This document shows, piece by piece, positions 1 through 8,431 of a stretch of 64,000 nucleotides of DNA. Position 1 is the first letter of the stretch. Each line of letters opens with the position of its first letter. The stretch is taken from positions 310,016-374,015 of the forward strand of contig JABHXA010000001.1 in the NCBI GenBank assembly GCA_018657495.1, given 5' to 3'. This DNA is from Fidelibacterota bacterium. GTDB taxonomy: Bacteria; Fidelibacterota; Marinisomatia; SCGC-AAA003-L08; JACNLC01. The notes under the pieces were generated by a model that was not told where the DNA came from, did no database searches, and saw only the letters and a list, made by a program, of their open reading frames with translations. The position numbers and the translations under genes were made by a program.

Positions 1-207
1 TGTTTCGATATTAGCTTCTCCTCTAAACTGACTCATGGATTTATATAATCTAACAAATGTTTCCTGCCCGACATCTTCTGCTTCCTGACAGAAGCCAAGC
101 ATACCATAAACGGTAGCAGAAACCTTGGGCTCCAGTTGGAGAATAAGTTTGTTAAATGCATCCTTGTTGCCATTTTTTATCGATTCAATTTGTGCGTTAT
201 GATTCAA
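1..207 (-). CDS. ECF-type RNA polymerase sigma factor (5' part, runs off left edge)
   Basis: Only the first 69 codons are in the window. They encode sigma-70 region 2: a helix around NGNKDAFNKLI, then EAEDVGQETFVRLYKSM, the part that contacts core polymerase and the -10 element. The TTG start at 207 is chosen because an AAAGGA Shine-Dalgarno lies about 8 nt upstream and an in-frame TGA directly precedes it, so no longer product is possible. Region 4, which reads the -35 element, lies outside the window, so subgroup and targets cannot be judged. It is transcribed away from the DUF1858 gene at 450, leaving a 242-base divergent spacer that must hold both promoters. I see no clear operator there. 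Confidence 0.85.
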   Translation of the reverse strand, partial: MNHNAQIESIKNGNKDAFNKLILQLEPKVSATVYGMLGFCQEAEDVGQETFVRLYKSMSQFRGEANIET

Positions 208-449
208 TCATTTTTTCCTTTAAATGTTGGACAATCCAATAGTCAAATATATTCCGGATAAAATTTATTTTTTAGATTTTTCATCTTGTTATGTGACTAT
301 ATTGTTTTCCAATCAGTGATAGTTTGTTTAAATTCAACATCAATAATTTCAGAAGATAAAAATATTTGTCTGAATGAGATTCATTGATTTCCTGACTACA
401 TGACGTGTTCGTCATTCGCTATTGTCACAATCACAACTGAGGAGACTCA

Positions 450-977
450 ATGATTAAGGGTTTAGAAATTGTCCCGTCACTAACAGTTCATGAATTACTG
501 GAAGCATATCCGGAACTTGAAGACGTTTTGATTGGTATTGCCGCACCTTTCAAGAAACTGAAAAACCCCATTCTTAGAAAAACCGTGGCAAAAGTAGCAA
601 CCCTAAAACACATCTCATCAGTTGGCGGCGTGCCTCTTGTTGAGTTGATTGCAAAGCTTCGAAAAGCTGTGGGGCAATCGCCAAGTCACGAATTATACGA
701 TGATGAAGAATATTTTGGCGAAGAGCCAGGCTGGTTCTCTCTTGAAAAAGTAGCTTTGTCGATTGAAGAAGATAAGGTAGAAAACAAGGATGAAATGACT
801 CTGGTGGCTATTCTCAAAGGTGCCAAAACCGTCAAAGCGGGAGAGATTATCGAACTCATAACAACATTTCTTCCAGCCCCGGGAATTGATGCAATGCGAT
901 CAAAAGGGTATTCGGCCTGGGTAAAAAAGACTAGTGGCGGTATAATTAAGTCATATTTTCAAAAACCCACCGATTGA
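450..977 (+). CDS. DUF1858 domain protein with a C-terminal DUF2249/TusA-like part
   Basis: A 175-residue soluble protein. Residues about 8-70 resemble the DUF1858 fold (SLTVHELLEAYPELEDVL start), found next to hybrid-cluster and iron-repair proteins. The usual CxxC redox pair of many members is not visible here, where PFKKLKNP occupies that place. The C-terminal 60 residues (LVAILKGAKTVKAGEIIELI...GYSAWVKK) resemble the small DUF2249/TusA-like fold. A GGAG Shine-Dalgarno stands about 8 nt before the ATG. A methyltransferase follows 38 bp downstream on the same strand, probably co-transcribed. The biochemical role is unknown. The fold assignment is by motif only. Confidence 0.7.
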   Translation: MIKGLEIVPSLTVHELLEAYPELEDVLIGIAAPFKKLKNPILRKTVAKVATLKHISSVGGVPLVELIAKLRKAVGQSPSHELYDDEEYFGEEPGWFSLEKVALSIEEDKVENKDEMTLVAILKGAKTVKAGEIIELITTFLPAPGIDAMRSKGYSAWVKKTSGGIIKSYFQKPTD

Positions 978-1015
978 AATAAAACACTGCTTAATGATGT
1001 GAATTCTCTGCAAAT

Positions 1016-1843
1016 ATGAATAAATATATTACCAATAAAATATTGTCAGACAGTTCATTCACGGTTGATGTGGCAACATTTTACGAGTCTACTCTTGTGC
1101 CTCTTATCTTTGAATCTTATGCAGAAGATCTCGCTTCTCGTGCAAAAAGCTTGAACCCCGACTGCGTTCTTGATGTTGCCTGTGGAACCGGTGTTGTTAC
1201 GCGTGCACTTTCAAAGGTGCTGCCTGATCAATGTCAGATTACTTCAACGGACCTTAATGATGCGATGATAAAACACGCTGAAAAAATTGGTACAAGTAGA
1301 GAAGTAACCTGGGAGCAGGCTGATGTAATGGCGCTGCCTTTTGACGACGAAACTTTTGATGCAGTGGTATGTCAATTCAGCACAATGTTTTTCCCTGATC
1401 GCATCCATGGCTATCAGGAAATCCGCCGAGTCTTAAAACCAGGTGGAAAATTTCTTTTTAGTATTTGGAATGGCTTGGAAGTAAATGATTTTGCCAATAC
1501 TGTAATGGATGCAGTTACCGCCCTGTTTCCGGAAAACCCACCTGAATTTCTCTCTCGTACACCCTATGGTCATGGAAATCCAGATGAAATAAAGAATGAA
1601 ATAAATGTCGCCGGTTTTGATAGTTGTCATTTAATCCAGCAAGATGACATCAGTTATTCAAAAAATCCAACCATGGCAGCTATTGCTTTTTGTCAGGGTA
1701 CGCCCTTAAGAAATGAGATTGAAGATCGAGAGCCTGGTGGTCTCGAAAGGGTGACAGCCGTTGCTGCAAACTCAATCAGATCACGCTTTGGTGATGGTCA
1801 AATCCAGGGGAGGATGAGCGCGGTAATAGTAACCGCTGAGTAG
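1016..1843 (+). CDS. Class I SAM-dependent methyltransferase
   Basis: A 275-residue soluble enzyme with the Rossmann methyltransferase core. Motif I is VLDVACGTGVVTRAL (about residues 52-66, SAM binding), the acidic post-I strand is TSTDLNDAMIKHAEK, motif II lies near FDAVVCQFSTMFFPD, and motif III is RVLKPGGKFLFSIW. This matches the Methyltransf_11/25 (UbiE/BioC-like) group. The C-terminal 90 residues presumably choose the substrate, which cannot be read from sequence. There is no obvious Shine-Dalgarno before the ATG, so translation may be coupled to the upstream DUF1858 gene. A GC-rich hairpin follows the stop. Confidence 0.85.
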   Translation: MNKYITNKILSDSSFTVDVATFYESTLVPLIFESYAEDLASRAKSLNPDCVLDVACGTGVVTRALSKVLPDQCQITSTDLNDAMIKHAEKIGTSREVTWEQADVMALPFDDETFDAVVCQFSTMFFPDRIHGYQEIRRVLKPGGKFLFSIWNGLEVNDFANTVMDAVTALFPENPPEFLSRTPYGHGNPDEIKNEINVAGFDSCHLIQQDDISYSKNPTMAAIAFCQGTPLRNEIEDREPGGLERVTAVAANSIRSRFGDGQIQGRMSAVIVTAE

Positions 1844-1863
1844 CAAAATTTGAGTTAAATAAA

Positions 1864-1889
1864 TGTGGGGGCAATTACACACCCCCACA
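1864..1889. terminator. Bidirectional hairpin between convergent genes
   Basis: TGTGGGGG (1864-1871) pairs with CCCCCACA (1882-1889) around a 10-base loop. It sits in the 59-bp gap between the methyltransferase stop and the stop of the convergent barrel gene. No long T-run follows on either strand, so efficiency is uncertain. Confidence 0.5.
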
Positions 1890-1902
1890 CATATTGATCA
1901 AT

Positions 1903-2826
1903 TTATTTGGTAACCCGCAGACTAACAGAACCGCTAATACCTCTCAGCTGGCTGCCATTGATATCTTCCCAAATTGGCAAACCTGCCGATAAGATCAACG
2001 ATGCCCGCTCGTTAAGTTCAAAGTCCATTTGAGCAAATCCATCCAAATAGACACCGCCACTATTGGGGCTCTTTTCACCATCCCATTGATTTTTGTCTGC
2101 ATGTCGCAGTGAAAATTTTATATACGGATGAATTTGTTTGATAATTGGCTTTTGACGGATCAGATGTAAATCTACACGCATTTTACGACCTGGTTTGAAT
2201 CCTCCATCGCTTGTATTGAGGGGCTGTCTCAATTCACCTGAAACACCAATCACCCAGGGGAACTCACTTCTCATCCAGTATTCCAATCCCAAAGCTGCGG
2301 AGTATTGGCCGGTACCCATTGCAAAATCATCATGGGATTCATTACCCATGTCCATATCCATATCCTCATCCAATGGATTTTCTGAAAATGAGTCCGCGGT
2401 TGGTATATAAATACTGGCATCAAGGAATACCTTGTTGCCGGGTCCAACAATTTTATTTGAAATGATCGTTCGTAACCCAAAATTTATATCTCCAATTCCA
2501 GATACGGTTTCAGTGGATCCATTAGACTTATTTTTTCTCCAAATATATGGTAGCCGGACTCTTAGATTTATTTTGTCTGAGACACCATACATACCAAAGA
2601 TGTTTGTTGAGATAAAATCAACTTGTCCCTCTGAGCTATTTTCGGTTGGTTCCAGGCTTGAATATGACACATTGGTTCCTGCCAACCATTGCCCTTGATA
2701 TAATCCTATACCCTCTGTTGCACTTCCGACCGGAAGCGTTGGATTGCTTCAGAGAGGTCACTGCCCCCAGGCTGGCTGGGTAGCCATGAAAAGCAATATT
2801 GATCCAACAATAAGTTTTTTTAACAT
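1903..2826 (-). CDS. Beta-barrel-like envelope protein with in-frame UGA-Pro-Leu-UGA (candidate selenoprotein)
   Basis: From ATG 2826 (GGA Shine-Dalgarno 8 nt upstream) the frame encodes a signal peptide (MLKKLIVGSILLFMATQPAWGQ), then UGA-CCU-CUC-UGA at codons 23 and 26 (2758-2760, 2749-2751). It stays open for 281 more codons to 1903. The part after the UGAs starts SNPTLPVGSATEGIGLYQ and has alternating beta strands plus an acidic Met/Asp stretch (about residues 153-161), like transporter-type outer-membrane barrels. Read as Cys or Sec, the two UGAs form a CxxC/UxxU motif exactly at the predicted mature N-terminus. A hairpin with a GGUC loop lies 17 nt after the second UGA. Alternatives are a doubly nonsense-mutated gene or two sequencing errors. 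If neither UGA is read through, a TTG at 2685 would give only a signal-less 260-residue product. The gene sits 62 bp downstream of cdsA on the same strand. Confidence 0.55.
2711..2756 (-). promoter_or_regulatory. Candidate bacterial SECIS hairpin
   Basis: On the minus strand, CGCUUCC (2738-2732) pairs with GGAAGUG (2727-2721) over 7 bp, closing a GGUC tetraloop (2731-2728). An outer helix joins CUCUCUG (2756-2750) to CAGAGGG (2717-2711) and includes the second UGA. The apical loop starts 17 nt after UGA-26 and 26 nt after UGA-23. Bacterial SECIS elements are known to lie in the coding region just downstream of UGA with G/GU in the apical loop, and the E. coli fdhF element also shows GGUC. The function is inferred. 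Confidence 0.45.
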
Positions 2827-2888
2827 TTCAAATTCCTTTTTTTTAGAATTATTTTTATATTACACAATTTTTATTTGAAACAGCCTGA

Positions 2889-3635
2889 TTATAAAAGCCA
2901 GATTATCACTTGATATAACGCCCCAGCCCCGATGAAACTATCAAAGCGATCAAGAAAGCCGCCATGACCTGGGATAATTTTATTGAAATCCTTTATCTGA
3001 TACAGCCGTTTTACATAAGATGCCATAAGGTCCCCAAATAGTCCTCCAATACAGATCACCACAGTAAAACCAAGTGCTTCAGCCATTGAAAACATCGGAA
3101 ATGAGCGAAGAAGTATCCCAGAAAGGAGGGCAATAATAAGGCCTCCAATTGATCCTTCAATAGTTTTATTTGGACTGATTTTTTTTGCCAGAGCATGTTT
3201 GCCAAATAACTGACCGGTTAATTGGCTATATCCGTCAAATACACCAACAATCAGATAAACGTATAGAATGATTTCCATCCCGGTTTCCATAGAAAAGAAG
3301 GTCATGCCAATGGCGGTGATGATATAGATCGCTGAAATTCTTTTTATCTGTTCTTTTTGGGCGTGTTTTACAGAATATTTATAAAACGTATGTATTACTT
3401 CAAATAATCCAATTAGAAGGACCAATGCGGTTAAAATAATAAAATATGGGCCTTCCACGAGAATTATTGCTAAAGTAGAGTGCACAATAAAAAAATAGAC
3501 GATCAACTTTATCCATCTACCCCGTTTTTCATCCCGGGAGGCATGTTTACTTCCGGCATACATGGCAATGATGCCAATAATGAAATAGGCTTCAATATAT
3601 AATAAAATTTTCAGAATCATCCCACTAGACTCCAT
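2889..3635 (-). CDS. cdsA: Phosphatidate cytidylyltransferase
   Basis: Makes CDP-diacylglycerol from CTP and phosphatidic acid at the inner membrane, the branch point of bacterial phospholipid synthesis. The protein has 248 residues with about seven hydrophobic segments. It ends in the family signature (residues about 206-232), SYVKRLYQIKD...PGHGGFLDRFD, including the conserved K-D and HGG-x-x-DR-x-D residues. Its start overlaps the upstream lipid-kinase gene by 11 bp, so the two are translationally linked. A second ATG at 3620 with a GGAG upstream is possible and would shorten it by 5 residues. The kinase and CDP-alcohol phosphotransferase just upstream make this a compact phospholipid operon. 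Confidence 0.93.
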   Translation of the reverse strand: MESSGMILKILLYIEAYFIIGIIAMYAGSKHASRDEKRGRWIKLIVYFFIVHSTLAIILVEGPYFIILTALVLLIGLFEVIHTFYKYSVKHAQKEQIKRISAIYIITAIGMTFFSMETGMEIILYVYLIVGVFDGYSQLTGQLFGKHALAKKISPNKTIEGSIGGLIIALLSGILLRSFPMFSMAEALGFTVVICIGGLFGDLMASYVKRLYQIKDFNKIIPGHGGFLDRFDSFIGAGALYQVIIWLL

Positions 3636-4509
3636 TTGTGTGACAGGTTAATGATCTGGGTAGCATTTCAATTGATAACTTGGTTATATTCTCAAATATC
3701 TCGCCATCCACCATGAGGTTATGAGGTTCATCCGTTATAATTTCCATTAAGTTGGAAGAAAATTGATTGGCAGGATTATAAAAATATGTTCCTGAAAAAA
3801 CGGAGAGATTGTGCAATGTCTGGCTAAAGAAGTTTGCATTCGTTTCCATCACCTCAAATCGTCCGTCTTTTATTTTTGCATCTGGAAATAAAGTAAAATT
3901 ACCGGCAAAACGTGAGTTGTTTATTATCAAACCATTTAAGGTTTTCTTTTCTGGTTGGTTGCCGTTTAACATGATTGAATATGATTTTGACACATTTTTG
4001 AAAGCAATTATTAGTGCTGCTACTGGATAACAGAAGTTTCCCATAAATTTTAATTTCTGATTCGCAAATTCTGCAACATTTGTCGGATATCCCAATCCGA
4101 GGGTAATGGTTGCATAGGCTTGCGTTTGATTGTCATCTGAATCAGTAAATTTCAGATGCAAGATATCAATCTTCTCTGTGTGACTTCCTTTGATAGCCTT
4201 TATACCGTCTTTCAAGTTATTCATCTTAAATTCTCGTGCCAGGCAATTTGCAGTACCAACAGGAAGAATGCCAATCACCTGTCGTTTGATATCCATACCG
4301 TTTATTACTTCAAAAATCGTCCCGTCCCCACCGGCAACGGCAATGCCATCGTAATCTTTTGCTTCTTGGGCTATCTCTTTTGCATGACCCTGGTGGGTTG
4401 TGACAATCATTTTTTCTGATATCTTGCTAAGATTATCTTTAATATAATCAATCCTTTTTTCAGTCCTTCTGCCGCTGCTTGCTGGATTTAAAATTGTCAG
4501 CCATTTCAT
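3625..4509 (-). CDS. Diacylglycerol/lipid kinase (DagK/YegS/BmrU-like)
   Basis: A 294-residue member of the diacylglycerol kinase catalytic family. The nucleotide-binding loop is AVAGGDGTIFEVINGM (GGDGT at 60-64), followed by ILPVGTANCLAREF, which shapes the acceptor site. The usual family order is kept, with an N-terminal NPASSGRR strand. It phosphorylates diacylglycerol or a related lipid, so it could feed phosphatidic acid to CdsA encoded directly downstream. It overlaps the preceding CDP-alcohol phosphotransferase gene in an ATGA junction and overlaps cdsA by 11 bp. The exact lipid substrate is not readable. A sphingolipid-kinase-like role is possible but less likely. Confidence 0.88.
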   Translation of the reverse strand: MKWLTILNPASSGRRTEKRIDYIKDNLSKISEKMIVTTHQGHAKEIAQEAKDYDGIAVAGGDGTIFEVINGMDIKRQVIGILPVGTANCLAREFKMNNLKDGIKAIKGSHTEKIDILHLKFTDSDDNQTQAYATITLGLGYPTNVAEFANQKLKFMGNFCYPVAALIIAFKNVSKSYSIMLNGNQPEKKTLNGLIINNSRFAGNFTLFPDAKIKDGRFEVMETNANFFSQTLHNLSVFSGTYFYNPANQFSSNLMEIITDEPHNLMVDGEIFENITKLSIEMLPRSLTCHTNGV

Positions 4510-5093
4510 TTTATCGTCTTCCTGTTTTTGAGAACACGGAATAATCCGCCGACGTTGGATTGATTTTCAGGTAAAATAGTTATAATCAGCATTTCCTCAA
4601 TATAGGCGATAATACTGATCCCTACCACGTAATAAAAGAATGGGACATAAAATCCAAAAACAAATAATGTTATAATAAATATTCCCTGCGAATAGGCGGT
4701 AACCTTAGTCAAAACCGTGTGAAAGCTGCTAATTTTTTTATATTTAATAAGGGAATAAATAGCTTCAAGTGCATAAAACACAATGACAATTATTAACAGA
4801 TTAATATTGGGGAGAATTACATCGCTTTGAAAGCGTATGATTCCAACAATTGCACAAATGTAAGTGGCCATATCTCCAGTTGAATCCAGTCTGGCGCCCA
4901 GCGCAGATTCCAATTTAAACCTTCGGGCAATATAGCCATCTAGGAAATCACTGACAAGGCTTGCTATTAAAAGCCAGGTAAATACAGACTCATTACCAGA
5001 CCAGATAAGGTACATCAAAACAGGTGATGCCAATATACGGGTCGTTGAAAGGAAATTGGGTATATTTTTTAAACTAAAAACTTTCATTGTCAT
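4506..5093 (-). CDS. CDP-alcohol phosphatidyltransferase family membrane enzyme
   Basis: It transfers a phosphatidyl or other phospho-alcohol group from a CDP-alcohol. The complete family motif D-x2-DG-x2-AR-x8-G-x3-D-x3-D is present at residues about 49-74 (DFLDGYIARR...GARLDSTGD), so the metal-binding active site is intact. About six membrane segments follow. Product type (phosphatidylglycerol phosphate, phosphatidylinositol phosphate or other) cannot be told. ATG 5093 is used; an upstream TTG at 5105 has no better ribosome-binding site. The stop overlaps the lipid-kinase start (ATGA), and the gene is 34-46 bp downstream of the GtrA-like gene. Confidence 0.85.
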   Translation of the reverse strand: MTMKVFSLKNIPNFLSTTRILASPVLMYLIWSGNESVFTWLLIASLVSDFLDGYIARRFKLESALGARLDSTGDMATYICAIVGIIRFQSDVILPNINLLIIVIVFYALEAIYSLIKYKKISSFHTVLTKVTAYSQGIFIITLFVFGFYVPFFYYVVGISIIAYIEEMLIITILPENQSNVGGLFRVLKNRKTIK

Positions 5094-5139
5094 TTTTGTG
5101 ATCAAATCGATAAATTAAAAATAATAATAGATTGAAATA

Positions 5140-5574
5140 TTATCCCGGTATAAAAACATGTTTCTTTAAAAAAATTAAACTTATCGAGGCAGTAATACCC
5201 AGACAGCATAACCAGGCCATTCGGTGATGAATATCGAAATTCTGAACCAACATATAATTTACTGTCGACCCAATAAAAGCACTGGCTGAGTACATGATAT
5301 ATGCCCGGCCCAAACTTCGCCAATATGGTGAATAATGCTCAAATGTGATTAAGCGGTGTAGACCATGCTGGCGGGCAACGCCTAAGGTGAAAGCAATGAT
5401 CCAGCTTGTCGTCGCTTTATTATCCATGGGATTAAAATAATAAATGATTTCATAGGTGGCAAAACCGATTGCAGCTCCGAAGACTGCCGTGAGCATCATT
5501 CGAATATTTTCCGGGATTTGATAAAAATATTCAATAATGTAATGCCGAGATTTGATATCCCTCGAAATATTCAT
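5140..5574 (-). CDS. GtrA-like four-helix membrane protein
   Basis: A 144-residue protein with four hydrophobic segments, a conserved-looking basic loop and the typical GtrA C-terminal pattern of an aromatic and basic stretch before the end (IFLKKHVFIPG). GtrA-family proteins are thought to flip or support transfer of polyprenyl-linked sugars. The start directly abuts the stop of the upstream unknown membrane protein, which implies coupled translation. It sits in a lipid and envelope gene run. No glycosyltransferase lies beside it, so a sugar-related role is unproven here. Confidence 0.65.
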   Translation of the reverse strand: MNISRDIKSRHYIIEYFYQIPENIRMMLTAVFGAAIGFATYEIIYYFNPMDNKATTSWIIAFTLGVARQHGLHRLITFEHYSPYWRSLGRAYIMYSASAFIGSTVNYMLVQNFDIHHRMAWLCCLGITASISLIFLKKHVFIPG

Positions 5575-5949
5575 TTACTTTTGAATGCTCATATTGGTTC
5601 GATACAAATAACCTGACAAGCCTGATAAACCGCCAAGTATAAGCGGAATCAAAATACTAACAGATAGTAGAATCCCCGTAGAATGTAAGTTCATCATGTG
5701 GCTGACCCTTTCCATTATTAGTGATCCACCTGAAAAATAGTAATACATATTTAGTATGATCCATGGAATCATAGCGCCAGTTCCCCCATTCATCGTGGCT
5801 GATTTTCTATTAATTGACAGCCACCCTGAGGCAAAGGAAGGGAAAACGAATAACCACCAGCTTGTAAATGGAAGTATCACCATATTCACTATTACTGCCA
5901 GCAGTATTACCATAAACGGATTTACTGATTGATATTTTTCATCATTCAT
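5575..5949 (-). CDS. Small membrane protein of unknown function
   Basis: The family is not recognised. It has 124 residues with about four hydrophobic stretches (near 11-30, 33-48, 58-75, 92-115), short hydrophilic loops and no cysteine. Its start overlaps the 3' end of the penicillin-acylase-family gene by 4 bp, and its stop abuts the GtrA-like gene, so it belongs to the same transcript. A partner or anchor role in the envelope is all the context allows. Confidence 0.6.
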   Translation of the reverse strand: MNDEKYQSVNPFMVILLAVIVNMVILPFTSWWLFVFPSFASGWLSINRKSATMNGGTGAMIPWIILNMYYYFSGGSLIMERVSHMMNLHSTGILLSVSILIPLILGGLSGLSGYLYRTNMSIQK

Positions 5950-8411
5950 CGATTTAATCCTTTAAATTGCACGGAATATCCTTCAATCTCATCGGCTGTA
6001 TTTTCAAATTGAAGAGATAAATATTCTCCCTGAACCCATTTAGAAATAAAATCATCGTAATGCCGACTGCCGGGATATCCTGACTGCCCGCCGGGATAGA
6101 TGCCGATAGCTGTGACAGGATTTCCCATTTCTGCAGCATATCTCCATGACGGACCAAATGTTTCCCGTGTCGCATTGGGCACGCCTCTTCCGCCTGATGT
6201 TTTTAAATGCTCTGCACCAAATCCGGGGATTTTAGCCAGATGGTGAATATTTGTACCGCGGTAATCATGCCACTTCCAACCAGTATGGTCTGAGCCCATT
6301 TTTTTTGACAAATCTGCTTGAGCTGAATTGAATGCCTTTATTACCAGCATTTCTAATGTTTCCCGTTCTGCAGTATGGATGTTATCAAGCCAGTGAGAAT
6401 TTATATCCATTTCGAGAATTTCCATCATTTCTGTTGAATTGGGCCAATTATGATCGACAGATTTTTCACCAAGCTCATCAGCCCAGGTATATTCCTCAAG
6501 CTTGCTGAACCAAAGAGTAAAAAACGAAGCTTCCCAGGAATTTCCATCAAGATTGAAGTCCCACTGAGAAAGCAAGTCCAGAATTTCTTTCATGCCCGGA
6601 TTCAATTCAGACATCATCAATTCACGAATCATCACTGGTAATGCCCGTTTTGCCATTGGGCTTTCGTTATCCATCTGGATCAGTGCCACATCCTGTATGG
6701 TGGCATCATTAGTCTTTTTTAACAATTCATTTATTCGGGATCCACGCCATGACATCCAGTAATTATCAGAAAGATACAGGGGATAAGTTGAATCATATGG
6801 ATTCTGGTTAGCAGAGCTGACAAAATCTCTTTGTGGATTTAATTCGTGAGGCATATGTTCCAGGGGAACAAATTCTTTCCAATCATAGATCGGATCGGTT
6901 CCGTCACTGATAAAGCGACCCTGTTCTGGCCATCGCATCGGTGGGTGCCCAGCATGCCACATAGCAATATTTCCAGTGGTATCGACAAAAACAAAGTTCT
7001 GTCCCGGGCAGGAAAAATAGTCCAGGCTTTTCACCCATTCCTGATAGGTTTTAGCCTTCCCCATGCCAAGCAGTGATCTGATTTCTTCTGTTCCATCATG
7101 TCCACGCCAGCGCAATGCTCTGCCTGTGGATATCTGCATTGTCGGATTTCTCATATTGCCAATACTAAAATCTTTAACCTGGTTAATTTTATCCCACACA
7201 ACAGGGCCGTGATGGGTAAAAATAATGGTGTCTTGAAAGGTGGGTCCATTTCTTATCCGAATCTCTTCTATTTTCCGCGTTGTTTTTTTCCATTCTCCAT
7301 CAAACAGATATTCATTTTTATGATTATCCTTGAATTGTATATCATACCAGTCCATCACATCATCATTGCCGTTGGTTACACCCCAGGCGATTTGATCATT
7401 AAACCCGCTGATGATTCCTGGTGCACCGGGGATAGTAACACCCATGACATTTCTCTCGGGACTTGACAGATGCATGATATACCATATCGCCGGGATGGTT
7501 AATGTGAGATGGGGATCATTGGCAATGATGGGATTGCCTGATGCCGTTCGCTTGCCGGATACTGCCCAGTTATTGCTGCCATTTCTTTTATCTGGTTTAA
7601 ATGGTAAATCTGCTTCCCCTGCTGTTGCCTGATAAATGTTGGCGGGCGCCTGTACCTTTGGAGCAGGCACATTTGGAAGCTCTGAAATGATCGGGTCCAA
7701 GAAATAGGGCATTACAGGAAATAATTCGTCCACAGCTTCCCTGCCAAATTGATTCCACGTGCGTGTAAGGGGAAGATCGCTGCTTCTGCCGGTGAGTGTC
7801 CACGCCATATTTTTTAGTAATAACGCCACTTTAAACGGTGAAAAATATTCAGGCGCATAATCTAATATTTTATATTCCATGGGATATTCATCTAGTGGCA
7901 GCTGATCAATATAGGCATTGATGCCGTCTGAATAGGCTTGAAGTACCGCTATTGTCCCAGGATCATTCTCCGCTGCTATCAAAGATTTTTCCGCACCATG
8001 TTTCAGTCCAATTCGTCTTTGGAACCGATCATATACCAATGCTTTTTCACCGATGATCTCGGACATCCTGCCTGCTGTGGCTCGAACCTGGAAATCTAAC
8101 TGCCACAATCGATCCATAGCCATGATATAACCCTGGGTAAAAAATAGATCATGATCGTTCTCTGCAAAAATATGTGGAATACGGTGATCATCCCAAATAA
8201 CAGTCACTTCATCCGTCAAATTTTCAAAATGCAACTCGTTTTCAGGAAGTTCATCGCTTCCTGTCAATGCTAAGTATCCATGAAAGGGATCCAGAAATTT
8301 TCCCAAAGGAGGGGTATTGCCAAATTTATTATTAAGTGCATATACTAAAAGAACGGTTATAAATACAGGAATAACCCACTTGAATCTGGAGAATATTTTA
8401 TTGGGGATCAC
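5946..8411 (-). CDS. Penicillin acylase family (S45 Ntn-hydrolase) amidase
   Basis: An 821-residue precursor of an N-terminal nucleophile amidohydrolase of the penicillin/cephalosporin/AHL acylase group. Residues about 11-28 form an N-terminal signal or anchor, so the enzyme should act in the periplasm. The N-terminal (alpha) part begins with the typical VTVIWDDHRIPHIFAEND. Autocleavage is expected before Ser279 in NGSNNWAVSG, making Ser279 the nucleophile, followed by the typical IIANDPHL. The beta part holds the family blocks GAPGIISGFNDQIAWGVT and the C-terminal PGGQSGYPGSRHYDD. The start is GTG with GAGG 8-9 nt upstream, and the upstream M24 peptidase ends 20 bp before. The substrate is unknown; N-acyl amino acids, acyl-homoserine lactones or peptides are options. 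Confidence 0.9.
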   Translation of the reverse strand: MIPNKIFSRFKWVIPVFITVLLVYALNNKFGNTPPLGKFLDPFHGYLALTGSDELPENELHFENLTDEVTVIWDDHRIPHIFAENDHDLFFTQGYIMAMDRLWQLDFQVRATAGRMSEIIGEKALVYDRFQRRIGLKHGAEKSLIAAENDPGTIAVLQAYSDGINAYIDQLPLDEYPMEYKILDYAPEYFSPFKVALLLKNMAWTLTGRSSDLPLTRTWNQFGREAVDELFPVMPYFLDPIISELPNVPAPKVQAPANIYQATAGEADLPFKPDKRNGSNNWAVSGKRTASGNPIIANDPHLTLTIPAIWYIMHLSSPERNVMGVTIPGAPGIISGFNDQIAWGVTNGNDDVMDWYDIQFKDNHKNEYLFDGEWKKTTRKIEEIRIRNGPTFQDTIIFTHHGPVVWDKINQVKDFSIGNMRNPTMQISTGRALRWRGHDGTEEIRSLLGMGKAKTYQEWVKSLDYFSCPGQNFVFVDTTGNIAMWHAGHPPMRWPEQGRFISDGTDPIYDWKEFVPLEHMPHELNPQRDFVSSANQNPYDSTYPLYLSDNYWMSWRGSRINELLKKTNDATIQDVALIQMDNESPMAKRALPVMIRELMMSELNPGMKEILDLLSQWDFNLDGNSWEASFFTLWFSKLEEYTWADELGEKSVDHNWPNSTEMMEILEMDINSHWLDNIHTAERETLEMLVIKAFNSAQADLSKKMGSDHTGWKWHDYRGTNIHHLAKIPGFGAEHLKTSGGRGVPNATRETFGPSWRYAAEMGNPVTAIGIYPGGQSGYPGSRHYDDFISKWVQGEYLSLQFENTADEIEGYSVQFKGLNR

Positions 8412-8431
8412 AGCTTAACCTCGTTTTTTTC

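Noticed and set aside
2195..2698. Plus-strand frames opposite the barrel gene
   Set aside because: They mirror the coding strand's reading and show no family pattern.
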